Shown: positions 7,912 through 16,846, counted from the stretch's first letter. The stretch: 64,000 nt of DNA from Sphingobium sp. SCG-1 (GCF_002953135.1 NZ_CP026372.1:2232001-2296000); one strand, 5' to 3'. Notes: generated from the sequence alone by a model not told the origin. Numbers and translations: made by a program.

Positions 7912-10394
7912 TTCCGCGTGCGACTTATCGCTTCCAGTTCCACAAGGATTTCACCTTCGCGCAAGCGGAGGCGCTGGTTCCCTACCTCGACCAGCTGGGC
8001 GTCAGCCATGTTTATGCGTCGCCGATCACGACTGCCCGAAGCGGGTCCATTCACGGCTACGATGTCGTTGATCCGACCCGGATCAATCCCGAATTGGGCG
8101 GCGAGGACGCATTCAAGCGGCTTGTTACCGCCCTGCGTGGTCGGGGCATGGGGATCATCATTGATATCGTGCCCAATCATATGGGCGTGGCGGGCAGCGA
8201 AAATGCCTGGTGGCAGGATGTCCTCGCCCGCGGAGAGAGGAGCGCCTATGCGCGTTTCTTCGATATCGACTGGCGCAGGAAGCTGGTCTTGCCGGTATTG
8301 GGCGATCCGCTCGGCACCGTGCTGGATCAAGGGCAACTGGCGTTGAAGAACGACGGGCGCTACTTCCTGTCGGCCTATGACGAGCACCGCTTCCCGATCC
8401 GGGATGAGGATCAGGCGCGCTTTGAAAGCCGCGATGTGGCTGATGTTCTCGCCGAGTTCGAAGGCCGCCGCGAGAAGCTTGAAGCGCTCCTAAGCGATCA
8501 GCATTACCGTCTGGCCTCCTGGCGGACGGCGAATGACGAATTGAACTGGCGGCGGTTCTTCACGATCAGCGACTTGGCTGGGCTGCGGATCGAAGATCCA
8601 GATGTGTTCGAAGCGACGCATCAGCTTTACTTCCGACTGTACGAAGAAGGTCTGATTGACGGTGTGCGCGTGGACCATGTCGATGGCCTGACGGACCCGG
8701 CGGGCTATTGCCGCACGCTCCGCACCCGGCTCGACACCATCGCGCGGCCTGAAGATGCGCCGCCCGGTCCAGCCTATATCGTGATCGAGAAAATCCTGGC
8801 TTCGGGCGAGCCTCTTGCGCAGGACTGGGGCGTTGATGGCACGAGCGGCTACGACTTCATGGAGGAAGCGGCTGCCCTATTGCACGCGCCCAGCGGCGAA
8901 GGGCCGTTGAACGCGCTGTGGGCGGAGACCAGCGGACGCAGCGCGACTTTTGAGCCTGAAGAACTCATCGCTCGGCAGGACATGCTGGCTTGGCAGTTCG
9001 AGGGGCAGTTGCAGGGCTGCGTCGATGCCTTCGACGCTCTCGCGCAGTCGACGGACTCGGCTGAAGGCGTCACGGGCGGCATGTTGCGCAGGGCGGTGGA
9101 GCGCCTGTTGTGGGTGTTCCCGGTATATCGCACCTATGGCAATGGGGCTGCTTCGCCCAACGCAGATAAGCGGACGCGGGAGATTGCTCGCGCCCGTGTA
9201 CAGCGCTTCATCCCACCCGGCGAAACGCATGTGGTTGGGATGATACTGGCGTGGCTGGCAGGGGAAGGTCCAGGCGATCTGCTGCGCGCGGCGGAAGCGG
9301 TTCGGCGGTTCCAGCAATTGTCGTCGCCGATCGCGGCCAAGGCCGTGGAGGACACGGCGTTCTACCGCTATGGGCGGCTGCTGTCGCGCAACGATGTCGG
9401 CTTCGATCCTTCGCGCTTTTCGCTTTCGATCGGCGACTTTCATGCTGCGATGGCAAATCGGGTGCAAACCTTCCCCAACGCGCTGCTCGCCACCGCCACG
9501 CACGACCATAAGCGTGGTGAGGATGTACGCGCGCGCCTTGCAGTGTTGAGCGAGATTCCGGCTTTATGGCGGGAAGAGGTGGCAAGCTGGCGCGATCTCA
9601 CCGCTCCCGTCACAGAGGGTTTCGATCCAGCCGACCTTTACATGCTGTTCCAGACCATCTTCGGCGCATGGCCCGAAGGTCTTGACATTAATGATCGCGA
9701 AGGTCTGTCGGGATTTGCCGAACGCCTGATTGGCTGGCAACAGAAGTCATTGCGGGAGGCCAAGCTGCGGTCATCCTGGGAAGCGCCGGATGAAGCATAT
9801 GAAACGCTTGGCGCGGACTTGATCCGGGCGCTTCTCTCTCCCAATCGATCATACGCCTTCCTCTTAAAACTGGAAGCGTTTCTGAAACTTGTAGCGGCTC
9901 CGGCGCGAGCGAATATTCTCGTACAGACGGCGCTTCGCTACACCGCCCCCGGCGTTCCGGACCTTTACCAAGGGACGGAACTGGCGGATTTCAGCCTGGT
10001 CGATCCTGACAACCGTCGCCCGGTGGATTTTGTCGAGAGGCAGGGCATCCTGGCAAGTCAATCCGCCGTCGGAGCAAGCGCCGCCAAGCTCCAGTTGATC
10101 TCTAAGCTACTGGCTATCCGCCGCGAGCATCCCCTGTTGTTTGCAAGGGGTGAGTATGTGCCGGTGGAAGTATCAGGCGAACGCAGTGAGAAGGTGGTCG
10201 CGTTCATCCGCAAGAGCGACGGCGAACCTCCTTTGCTATGCGTATTTGCCATTCATTGCGCCGAGGTTCTGCTCGGGCAGAGTGAACCGATCGTGCCTGC
10301 GGCATATTGGGGCGATACCAGGTTGGTAGATCCCGCACTCGACGTGGCCACGCTCTTGAACGACGGTCCTGTTAAGGTGCAACGCGTTAGCTGA
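7908..10394 (+). CDS. treY: Maltooligosyl trehalose synthase
   Basis: Intramolecular transglycosylase that converts the reducing-end alpha-1,4 bond of a maltodextrin to alpha,alpha-1,1, giving maltooligosyl trehalose for TreZ. The N-terminus PRATYRFQFHKDFTFAQAE and the segment SPITTARSGSIHGYD are characteristic of TreY. GH13 regions are GVRVDHVDGLTDP (nucleophile), YIVIEKILASGE (acid) and ATHDHKRGEDVRARL. The C-terminus has YQGTELADFSLVDPDNRRPVD. 828 residues, slightly above typical length. The ATG overlaps the malQ stop (ATGA). It is the last gene of the cluster: 199 bases without a convincing ORF follow, and I see no clear hairpin terminator there. Confidence 0.96.
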   Translation: MIPRATYRFQFHKDFTFAQAEALVPYLDQLGVSHVYASPITTARSGSIHGYDVVDPTRINPELGGEDAFKRLVTALRGRGMGIIIDIVPNHMGVAGSENAWWQDVLARGERSAYARFFDIDWRRKLVLPVLGDPLGTVLDQGQLALKNDGRYFLSAYDEHRFPIRDEDQARFESRDVADVLAEFEGRREKLEALLSDQHYRLASWRTANDELNWRRFFTISDLAGLRIEDPDVFEATHQLYFRLYEEGLIDGVRVDHVDGLTDPAGYCRTLRTRLDTIARPEDAPPGPAYIVIEKILASGEPLAQDWGVDGTSGYDFMEEAAALLHAPSGEGPLNALWAETSGRSATFEPEELIARQDMLAWQFEGQLQGCVDAFDALAQSTDSAEGVTGGMLRRAVERLLWVFPVYRTYGNGAASPNADKRTREIARARVQRFIPPGETHVVGMILAWLAGEGPGDLLRAAEAVRRFQQLSSPIAAKAVEDTAFYRYGRLLSRNDVGFDPSRFSLSIGDFHAAMANRVQTFPNALLATATHDHKRGEDVRARLAVLSEIPALWREEVASWRDLTAPVTEGFDPADLYMLFQTIFGAWPEGLDINDREGLSGFAERLIGWQQKSLREAKLRSSWEAPDEAYETLGADLIRALLSPNRSYAFLLKLEAFLKLVAAPARANILVQTALRYTAPGVPDLYQGTELADFSLVDPDNRRPVDFVERQGILASQSAVGASAAKLQLISKLLAIRREHPLLFARGEYVPVEVSGERSEKVVAFIRKSDGEPPLLCVFAIHCAEVLLGQSEPIVPAAYWGDTRLVDPALDVATLLNDGPVKVQRVS

Positions 10395-10593
10395 GCACAG
10401 CGATCATATCATCTTTCGAGTATGTCCTCATTGACGCAAGCTTGAGACGAAGCGGCCCCGCGCCGCGAAGAATACGCGCCTACTGAATGTTACGTGTGAA
10501 GAGATCGAACGCGCAGCATAGGCGCGCAGCATCATGAACTATTCTTCATCTGTCCGTCAGGCGCAGGGATGGTGCGAATGGTAGATCCAGGAC

Positions 10594-10989
10594 ATGACCC
10601 GCATGGTGGACATTGGCCGATGGGCCGCTGCCCTGGCCGTTGCAGCCAGCCCGTTAGCGCTGGGCGGACATGCGGCGCGTCCTCTGCCCGAGCGGCGGTC
10701 GGCGCGTGAACCGATTGGGCTGACGGTGGCTGATCGCCGCAACGATACGCCCATTGTGACAAGCCTGCGGACCGGCGGACCTGCGGAGCAGGGCGGCATA
10801 AGAGTGGGTGATGAGATTCGCGCTGTGGATGGCCATCGCACCCATGGCGCAGTAGCGGTGCGCCGCGATCTGAAGCAAGGGTCAAGGTGCGCCGTCGCTC
10901 TGGATTTGCGTCGCGCAGGCCATCATGTTGTGGCAACGGTAGGCCGCTGCGAACGAGACGCCAGCCGGGCAGTCGTGGGGAAGGAATGA
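10594..10989 (+). CDS. Small exported PDZ-domain protein
   Basis: A 131-residue protein with an N-terminal signal-like segment (positive start, then WAAALAVAASPLALGGHA) and one PDZ-type domain around residues 40-115 (IGLTVADRR... GGPAEQGGIRVGDEIRAVDG). It has no protease domain, so it probably acts as a free-standing periplasmic peptide-binding or adaptor domain. Its stop codon overlaps the ATG of the next gene, the CDF-type transporter (ATGA at 10986-10989), implying a functional link. Shine-Dalgarno is weak. The target is unknown; a role in regulating or assembling the transporter is inference from coupling only. Confidence 0.7.
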   Translation: MTRMVDIGRWAAALAVAASPLALGGHAARPLPERRSAREPIGLTVADRRNDTPIVTSLRTGGPAEQGGIRVGDEIRAVDGHRTHGAVAVRRDLKQGSRCAVALDLRRAGHHVVATVGRCERDASRAVVGKE

Positions 10990-11933
10990 TAGGCGCATGG
11001 GTCGCAAGATACTTGTTGTCGAAGATGATCGGTTGGACCATCAGCGTCGTGATCGTCATGGGCATGGTCCTTGGCCAGAGCGAGACCATGAAGACGGCGT
11101 GGGTCGAGGATACGCTTGGGCTGGTGCCGCCGATCGCGTTTCTTATCGCTGCACATCTGGAAATGAACGGCGAACGGTCGACGCGCTTTCCCTTCGGGTT
11201 CGAGCGTGCCAACGGACTTGGCTTCTTTGTAGCGGCCGTTGCGCTGGCGGCGGTGGGCGCACTGCTGTTCTACAACGCGGGGATGGCGCTCATCGCTGCC
11301 GAACATGCTTCGGTCGGGTCCGTGGTCGTTTTTGGCCACAGCATATGGCTTGGATGGCTGATGATCGCAGCGCAGCTCTATTCGCTCGTGCCGCCGCTCA
11401 TCATCGGGCGCAAGGAGCTTCCTTTGGCCGAGGCGCTGAACGACAAGCTGCTGCACACCGATGCGCTGATGAACAAGGCGAACTGGCTTACGGGGGCCGC
11501 GGGTCTGTTCGGCGTGTTGGGCCTTGGTCTTGGATGGTGGTGGGCGGACTCCGTCGCCGCGATCATCATTTCCGTGGACGTCATGAACGACGGCATCAAA
11601 GCGTTGCGGTCATCCACGGCGGAACTGGTCGACGGACACCCGCGCAGCCTGTCCAGCAACAAGCTTTCGGAGGATGCACGGGCAGTCGGCGAGCGGCTAA
11701 AGAAGGAATTCCTCGGATCTACCGTCAGGTTGCGCGAGACAGGACGGCTGATCCGGGCCGAAGTTCATGAAACATACCCTCCGGCCGAAGACCGCCATCC
11801 GCGCCATTACTGGCCAAGCGAGACCGAACGCTCCTGGCGTCTGGCGCAAGTGAGCTTTATCCCGCCCGTCAATGACGGCGAATTGTCCGCTAGGGATGAC
11901 TCTAAACATTCAGCCGCTCGCGCACAGACTTGA
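10986..11933 (+). CDS. Cation diffusion facilitator-family transporter
   Basis: Inner-membrane protein of about 315 residues with several hydrophobic helices in the first 200 residues and a hydrophilic C-terminal domain, the CDF layout. The segment after helix 2 (ERSTRFPFGFERANGLGFF) matches the CDF loop PxGxxRxE in style. The last helices run WLTGAAGLFGVLGLGLGWWWADSVAAIII and end in ELVDGHPRSL. The usual HxxxD of the metal site is not seen in standard form; HTDALMNKANW stands there, as in a divergent subfamily. The open frame extends upstream to 10887, but that part overlaps the PDZ gene; the ATG at 10986 gives the coupled start. The metal transported cannot be told. Confidence 0.8.
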   Translation: MIGAWVARYLLSKMIGWTISVVIVMGMVLGQSETMKTAWVEDTLGLVPPIAFLIAAHLEMNGERSTRFPFGFERANGLGFFVAAVALAAVGALLFYNAGMALIAAEHASVGSVVVFGHSIWLGWLMIAAQLYSLVPPLIIGRKELPLAEALNDKLLHTDALMNKANWLTGAAGLFGVLGLGLGWWWADSVAAIIISVDVMNDGIKALRSSTAELVDGHPRSLSSNKLSEDARAVGERLKKEFLGSTVRLRETGRLIRAEVHETYPPAEDRHPRHYWPSETERSWRLAQVSFIPPVNDGELSARDDSKHSAARAQT

Positions 11934-12232
11934 GGCTCGTGCCTGCTTCGTCCCCGTCGTCAGGCCGCGCCCCGCCTTAGCCGCGGACTCGTTCGCGCAG
12001 ATTATGGCCGGGTAATCTACGTTGTAGCGGGTATGAGTCGTGCGAGATATGCATGAGATCGCAACAGCTTACGTGTCCGCCTTTCATCGGCTTGGGGCCT
12101 GCGCGCAGCATTGCATAGCCTGGGATCACGCTAGCGATTTCGGCAGTGCGGGGTCTCGCCACTGTGGCTGACCTCGACGGGACCGGTCCCTGCCGCGACG
12201 GGAGAGGCCGGACCGCATAGGGGGAAAGCATC
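11934..12232. other. Intergenic region before the tyrosinase gene
   Basis: About 300 bases with no ORF of coding character on either strand. It holds a perfect 12-base palindrome, GGGACCGGTCCC (12179-12190), flanked on both sides by CGACGGG, starting 54 bases and ending 43 bases before the tyrosinase ATG. A Shine-Dalgarno-like GGGGGAAAG lies just before that ATG. The palindrome could be an operator, but I recognise no known consensus and no clear -35/-10 pair. Confidence 0.4.
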
Positions 12233-13669
12233 ATGACGATCAGCAGGCGTTCGGCCATTGCCGCGATTGGTTCGTCGTTCACATTCTTCGTGCCGGACAT
12301 CCCCCTATTCGGCCAGACACTTAGAACGCGCTATTCAGTCGACACGCCCAGTGGCCAAGCGATGCTGAGCAAATATGCGCAGGCGGTCGCGCGCATGTCT
12401 GCCTCGACCATGGCGCAGAAAGACCCGCGATCCTGGCTTTTCCAATGGTACATTCATGCCCTTCCCAAGCCGAAATCCAGCGAACTGGCGCGCGTCTACG
12501 GATCAGGCTCGTCGACGATGAAGACGATCGCCAGCGAGATATGGCAGACATGCCAGCCTCATTTCTCCGGCTCCGACCCGAACATGTTCCTGCCGTGGCA
12601 CCGGATGTACCTCCTGACATTCGAGAATATCATCAGGTCGGTGTTGAGCGACGCGACCTTCACTTTGCCTTACTGGGACTATACGCGTCCGGGCTACCGC
12701 TCCATTCCGGCGATGTTCCGCAAAGCGTCAAGTTCACCGTCCGGTTCGCTGTATCGTGCGAACAGGCGAACCGGCACGGTCAACATCAACGCCGGTGATC
12801 CGATGGACAAAGGCTCATCGGGCAATCCCTATGGCCTCGATGCAATGAATCGAACCGTCTACGCCGGCACGACCGGTTTCTGCACCACGTTGGACAAGAC
12901 TCTGCATGGGAACGTGCATACCGGCATCGGCGATTCGACCAACATGGGGAAGATACCGACGGCCGCCAACGATCCGATCTTCTGGCTTCATCATTGCAAT
13001 ATCGACCGTATCTGGGCCGGGTGGAACAAGCTCGGTGGCGTCAACAATTACGCCGCGAAGAACTTTACCTTCGCCAGCCCCGATCCGAAGGGTAAGCGCG
13101 TCGTGATGAGCAGCACGGCAGTCGGTGATACGGTGGCTCTGGGCTATCAATATGATGGCCTGCCTGCCGCCCCCTCCAGTACGGCTACGGTGAGCCCTTT
13201 GGCGAGATCGGCCGGGCCGCGCCCGCTGCGCAGTATCGCGAGGTCCGAACGGATGACGCGGCTGAACCGGACGGAGACACGCATCCCGCTCAGCATCGCC
13301 ACAAATGGCCTGGTTTCGGGATCGATCGCACCATCGACATCCACTGAACGAGTTTATCTGGTGCTCACCGGCCTCAGCGCGAATGTGGAGCCGGGTACGC
13401 TCTACGATGTTTTTCTCGGCCTACCGCCTAGCGCGACGGCGCAGGAAAAGAAGGCCCGATATCTCGGCACTTTTTCCTTCTTCGGTACATCAGGTGAACA
13501 TGCCCACGGTGGCGAGGCGGGGCCAAGCTTCGATGTGACCGATCGTTTGCGTCAACTCCGCGCGCGCAATCTCCTCGGTTCGGATATCTCGGTCACGATC
13601 TTGCCTGTGGGCAGTTCCAGCAGCGAGGCTGCACCTATGGTGGGGACGGTAGAACTACTTCGGCAATAA
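12233..13669 (+). CDS. Tyrosinase / polyphenol-oxidase family protein
   Basis: Type-3 dicopper enzyme expected to oxidise mono- or diphenols to quinones. CuA site: H75 (WYIHALP), H110 (CQPHF) and H123 (FLPWHRMYL). CuB site: H225 and H229 (LHGNVHTG) with H253/H254 (DPIFWLHHCNIDRIW). The DPIF-x-x-HH pattern and the roughly 130-residue C-terminal beta-rich tail after about residue 345 resemble plant-type polyphenol oxidases more than short Streptomyces tyrosinases. Cys107 sits three residues before H110; whether it forms a thioether is unknown. The N-terminus MTISRRSAIAAIG has a twin-arginine look, so Tat export of the folded copper protein is plausible. No caddie gene is adjacent. Convergent with the next gene. 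Confidence 0.88.
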   Translation: MTISRRSAIAAIGSSFTFFVPDIPLFGQTLRTRYSVDTPSGQAMLSKYAQAVARMSASTMAQKDPRSWLFQWYIHALPKPKSSELARVYGSGSSTMKTIASEIWQTCQPHFSGSDPNMFLPWHRMYLLTFENIIRSVLSDATFTLPYWDYTRPGYRSIPAMFRKASSSPSGSLYRANRRTGTVNINAGDPMDKGSSGNPYGLDAMNRTVYAGTTGFCTTLDKTLHGNVHTGIGDSTNMGKIPTAANDPIFWLHHCNIDRIWAGWNKLGGVNNYAAKNFTFASPDPKGKRVVMSSTAVGDTVALGYQYDGLPAAPSSTATVSPLARSAGPRPLRSIARSERMTRLNRTETRIPLSIATNGLVSGSIAPSTSTERVYLVLTGLSANVEPGTLYDVFLGLPPSATAQEKKARYLGTFSFFGTSGEHAHGGEAGPSFDVTDRLRQLRARNLLGSDISVTILPVGSSSSEAAPMVGTVELLRQ

Positions 13670-13693
13670 GCTGGCACAGCGATCGAGCAATTG

Positions 13694-14638
13694 TTACCCA
13701 CCGGGCGCTGCGTAACGTTCTTCCGCGACCGAGTAGGCAAATTGAGGCGCGTTGCCGGATGAGGAAAAGCCTGCGGCGCTTTGTTTCCAAAGCTGCCCCA
13801 GCATGAAGTCGCCCGACGGCGGATGGAACTGCCCGGTGCCGTTAGCGGTAGTGAACGTCATCTCCCCAAAATATATGTGGTCGTCCACATTGTAGAGATC
13901 GACGCTCACATATTCGAAACCGTGCGCCAGCGCTTCTGCGATGCGGATCAAGTCTTGCACATTGGCGGGCGGGGGCGGGACTTCCGGCCCTCTCTTCTTG
14001 ATGAAATCGAATGGCAACAGGTTCCAGTTCGTATCGAAGGAGTACGCCTTGGTCTCGCCAAAGCGATCCTGGATGATGTTGATGACGTGCGCTTTCCCAT
14101 GAAAGCAGAAGATCTTGATATCGTGGGGCGGAGTACCCGGAGGGCCGATGCATGGTTCTACCAGCAGCCTTGGCGCGATCTTGGCGTAATGCCATTCGCG
14201 TCCTTTTACCCCAAAGGGTGCGGACAGCCATTCGGCGCAGGTCGCCTCGATCGCGTCCCAGTTCTCCACTTGTCCGTCATGGACGAAGATGTTCGCGCCA
14301 GACCGGTGCGTCGCCTTCAGGACATAGGGTTTGGGCCAGTTGCGTTCGCCACGTGGCGGCAGGCGAGGCCCGCTCCAGATGGTCGGTATCACATGATGCT
14401 CGCCGATCTGCTGCGCCACCGCCGCCTTCGCCGCGATCTTGTCGGCAAGAAGCGGAAGTCTCTGGTCGGATTTAGAGCTTAGCTTGTAGCGCAGGAGATG
14501 TTCGTTGAAGCTTCTGGGATTGCGTACATTGGGCCACCAACCGAACTGCTGGCGGAAACGGACGCGGAGATAAAGATTGTCGGAAATGAGGTCAGTGACC
14601 CTTTCCGCTATCCTCAAGACCTTTGCGGAACCGACCAT
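13694..14638 (-). CDS. TupA-like ATP-grasp protein
   Basis: About 314 residues resembling the TupA-like ATP-grasp family found in surface-polysaccharide loci. Seen motifs: FGWWPNVRNPRSFNEHLLRYKL near the N-terminus, KPYVLKATHRSGANIFV (ATP-grasp lysine region), PHDIKIFCFHGKAHVI, and a metal-site-like tail with VSVDLYNVDDHIYFGEMTFTTANG. The family is thought to join an amino acid or similar group to a glycan, but the substrate here is unknown. Start ATG at 14638 has GGGGG about five bases upstream. It stands alone, separated from the upstream minus-strand gene by 290 bases, with no glycosyltransferase nearby. Confidence 0.78.
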   Translation of the reverse strand: MVGSAKVLRIAERVTDLISDNLYLRVRFRQQFGWWPNVRNPRSFNEHLLRYKLSSKSDQRLPLLADKIAAKAAVAQQIGEHHVIPTIWSGPRLPPRGERNWPKPYVLKATHRSGANIFVHDGQVENWDAIEATCAEWLSAPFGVKGREWHYAKIAPRLLVEPCIGPPGTPPHDIKIFCFHGKAHVINIIQDRFGETKAYSFDTNWNLLPFDFIKKRGPEVPPPPANVQDLIRIAEALAHGFEYVSVDLYNVDDHIYFGEMTFTTANGTGQFHPPSGDFMLGQLWKQSAAGFSSSGNAPQFAYSVAEERYAAPGG

Positions 14639-14929
14639 TCAACCCCCGTTGCATAGCTGATCTGATAGAGGACCGCTCCGCAGTAGCGGGCGGCGTTCGG
14701 CGACATGTCGAGATCGCCGTGGCAACGCTCCACGCGCTGTCCGGCATCACTGCTGCAAATTATTCGGAGCGGTCACCTTCTTGGCTGCGCCTACTCGCAT
14801 CCGCAGCATTTACACAGATGGTCGGGTGGGGAAAGCAGCCGTTAGGGAATGGCACCTCCGGCACAACCTATGTGAATCCTCAAGGCTTCCTGTTGGGATT
14901 GCTGCCTTTACGTTACACCGAGGCGAGAA
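14639..14929. other. Intergenic region upstream of the ATP-grasp gene
   Basis: About 290 bases between two minus-strand genes, presumably with the promoter of the ATP-grasp gene. One plus-strand frame (14623-14955) is open for 110 codons but overlaps coding sequence at both ends, has no Shine-Dalgarno, and resembles no family I know. I see no hairpin terminator or RNA gene. Confidence 0.35.
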
Positions 14930-15427
14930 CTACCGTATCGTTGCCCGATAGCTGATCCGCCCTTCGCTGCCGGGGCGGACGGGCTGCGTCACGTTCCAGC
15001 GGACATGCGTAACATCATCCGGCGTTGCACGCCGGGTGCCGCCTAGCGGTGTTGGCACCAATAGCGCAGCCAGCCGTCCCCAGGTGCGGCCATGATCGAC
15101 AGATACCTGCATTTGCGGATGAGATGGCTCGATTCGCAATGCGGGCGGAACGGGGTTGGTGACGGCGAATCCCGACACGGGGGTGGCGCCTTCATTGCGA
15201 TACCGAACGACGAATACCAGCCGGTCACCGGGGCCAAGCTCCTGCGGTTGTGCAAGCACGCGGCGCTGACGGCCGTTCACGTCGGTGCTGACTCGCTCCA
15301 CGAACGTCTGCGCTGCCAAGGTGACGGCAGGCTTGCTGGCACTTGCGATGGGAGGACAGAGTGCGGACGCAGTGACGGCAAACGGGATCAGGAACCGGCC
15401 TTGGATCATGGTCATGGAGACATTCAT
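14930..15427 (-). CDS. Exported DUF11-like beta-sandwich protein
   Basis: A 165-residue protein with an N-terminal signal peptide (MTMIQGRFLIPFAVTASALCPPIASA) and one domain of the DUF11/conserved-repeat type: LGPGDRLVFVVRYRNEGATPVSGFAVTNPVPPALR is the typical core. Such domains are small surface or secreted beta-sandwiches. The frame is open to a TTG at 15454; the ATGs at 15427 or 15415 give a normal signal peptide. No strong Shine-Dalgarno is visible for any start. It is divergent from the AI-2E-type permease gene, with an operator-like inverted repeat between them. Binding partner unknown. Confidence 0.7.
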   Translation of the reverse strand: MNVSMTMIQGRFLIPFAVTASALCPPIASASKPAVTLAAQTFVERVSTDVNGRQRRVLAQPQELGPGDRLVFVVRYRNEGATPVSGFAVTNPVPPALRIEPSHPQMQVSVDHGRTWGRLAALLVPTPLGGTRRATPDDVTHVRWNVTQPVRPGSEGRISYRATIR

Positions 15428-15436
15428 TGTTTCTAC

Positions 15437-15454
15437 TTGGCAACAACTTGCCAA
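15437..15454. promoter_or_regulatory. Operator-like inverted repeat
   Basis: TTGGCAA-CAAC-TTGCCAA is a perfect 7-base inverted repeat with a 4-base spacer, in the 74-base gap between the divergent DUF11-like gene and the permease gene. The symmetry and place suit a dimeric repressor. Just beside it is TTAA-N7-TTAC (15462-15476), one base off the CtrA consensus TTAA-N7-TTAA. Neither is proven. Confidence 0.4.
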
Positions 15455-15501
15455 ATTACGGTTAACGACTTCTTACACGCCTTTGACGTGGGGCTTAGCT
15501 G

Positions 15502-16698
15502 ATGCATAGGAGGAGCATCTTTCCTGCAGGAGTGTATGTGTCCACCGAGCCGAACGACAGGGCCGAGATCGATCGGCGGCGCGACCGGCTGCTGGCGTCG
15601 CTTGCGCTGATCGCAGGTGTCGGCCTGATGCTGGCGATCCCGTTCGCTCTGCGCGCAGGGGCGGAGTTCTTCCTGCCGCTGACGGCGGCGCTGGTGATCG
15701 CCATCGCGCTCGTGCCGTTCCTAGAATGGATGGAGCGCCGCCGCGTGCCTTCAGGACTGGCGGCGCTGATCGCGGTGATAACCTTCCTGCTGATCGCCAA
15801 CACGGCTCTCGTCCTGATCGTGGTCCCAGCGACGGACTGGTTCGCGATACTCCCCTCGCGGATCGGGCAGATCCAGTCGAACCTCGCGCCGGTGATCGAT
15901 TTCTATTCACAGCTTCAGCGGTTTATCGACGAGACAGTGCAGATGTTGGCGTCGGGGCCGGTTGCCGCCGCGCAGACGGTGGCGGTCGAGACGCCGCGAT
16001 CCTTGCTCCAGTTCGCGGCGACATCCGCGCCGTCCGCCTTGATCCAGATGTTCTTCGCGCTGCTCGCGATCTACTTCTTTCTCGCGGGATGGACGCGTTT
16101 GCGAAAGCAGACGATCAGTCGGCGGGAAAGCTATGACGGTGCGCTGGCCATAGCGCGCGTGATTCAGAACGTCGTCGATTCGACCTCCGCCTATGTGCTG
16201 ACGATCTCGACAATCAACCTGAGCCTCGGTGTCGCCATTGCGGTGGCCGTGTGGCTGGTGGGGATGCCGTCTCCGTTGATGTGGGGCGGCATCGTCGCGA
16301 TGATGAACTTCATTCCCTACTTTGGGCCGATACTGGCGGCGGTGATGCTGGCGCTGGGTGGTCTGATGGTGTTCAACGATGTCTGGATGGCATTGCTTCC
16401 GGCGGCGATCCAGATCGGTTTTCACTTGGTCGAAGCGAACGTCGTTACCCCGCTGGTGCTGGGCCGCCGTTTGACGATGAACCCGCTCCTCATTCTCGTT
16501 TCGCTCAGTTTCTGGGGTTGGGTATGGGGAACGCCCGGCGCACTGCTTGCGGTGCCATTGCTCATCATCATCCAGACGGTCGCCGCCGCCGCCGGAAAGC
16601 CCGATATTGCGGGCTTCCTGTTTGAAGCGGGGACGCTGACGGCCGCGCCCCGGCATGAAATTCACGATAATGTAAAAGAGGATGCGCAGGACGGTTGA
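15502..16698 (+). CDS. AI-2E/PerM-family membrane permease
   Basis: Inner-membrane protein of about 398 residues. Layout is typical: two helices near the N-terminus (LLASLALIAGVGLMLAI and FLPLTAALVIAIALVPFLEW), a third (GLAALIAVITFLLIANTALVLIVV), a large soluble loop, then more helices including MMNFIPYFGPILAAVMLALGG and PLVLGRRLTMNPLLILVSLSFWGWVWGTPGALLAVPLL, which are family signatures. Members were linked to autoinducer-2 export or proton-coupled transport; substrate here is unknown. Start choice is open: ATG at 15502, or GTG at 15538, which has GCAGGA at a good distance. tRNA-Asp follows downstream. Confidence 0.87.
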   Translation: MHRRSIFPAGVYVSTEPNDRAEIDRRRDRLLASLALIAGVGLMLAIPFALRAGAEFFLPLTAALVIAIALVPFLEWMERRRVPSGLAALIAVITFLLIANTALVLIVVPATDWFAILPSRIGQIQSNLAPVIDFYSQLQRFIDETVQMLASGPVAAAQTVAVETPRSLLQFAATSAPSALIQMFFALLAIYFFLAGWTRLRKQTISRRESYDGALAIARVIQNVVDSTSAYVLTISTINLSLGVAIAVAVWLVGMPSPLMWGGIVAMMNFIPYFGPILAAVMLALGGLMVFNDVWMALLPAAIQIGFHLVEANVVTPLVLGRRLTMNPLLILVSLSFWGWVWGTPGALLAVPLLIIIQTVAAAAGKPDIAGFLFEAGTLTAAPRHEIHDNVKEDAQDG

Positions 16699-16741
16699 CA
16701 GGGTGGGCGGGCTCTTCTAGTTGGCCTCCTCCACACCGTAC

Positions 16742-16814
<73 letters not shown>

Positions 16815-16818
<4 letters not shown>

Positions 16819-16846
16819 TTTTCCCTGGATTTGCCCGGAAAATGGC
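16815..16846. repeat. Inverted repeat overlapping the tRNA-Asp 3' end
   Basis: GCCATTTTCC (16815-16824) and GGAAAATGGC (16837-16846) form a perfect 10-base stem with a 12-base loop. The left arm includes the discriminator base and CCA of tRNA-Asp. No T-run follows on the plus strand, so this is not a standard intrinsic terminator. Confidence 0.6.

Noticed and set aside
14623..14955. Plus-strand ORF of 110 codons in the gap before the ATP-grasp gene
   Set aside because: Overlaps real genes at both ends, no Shine-Dalgarno, no recognisable domain.
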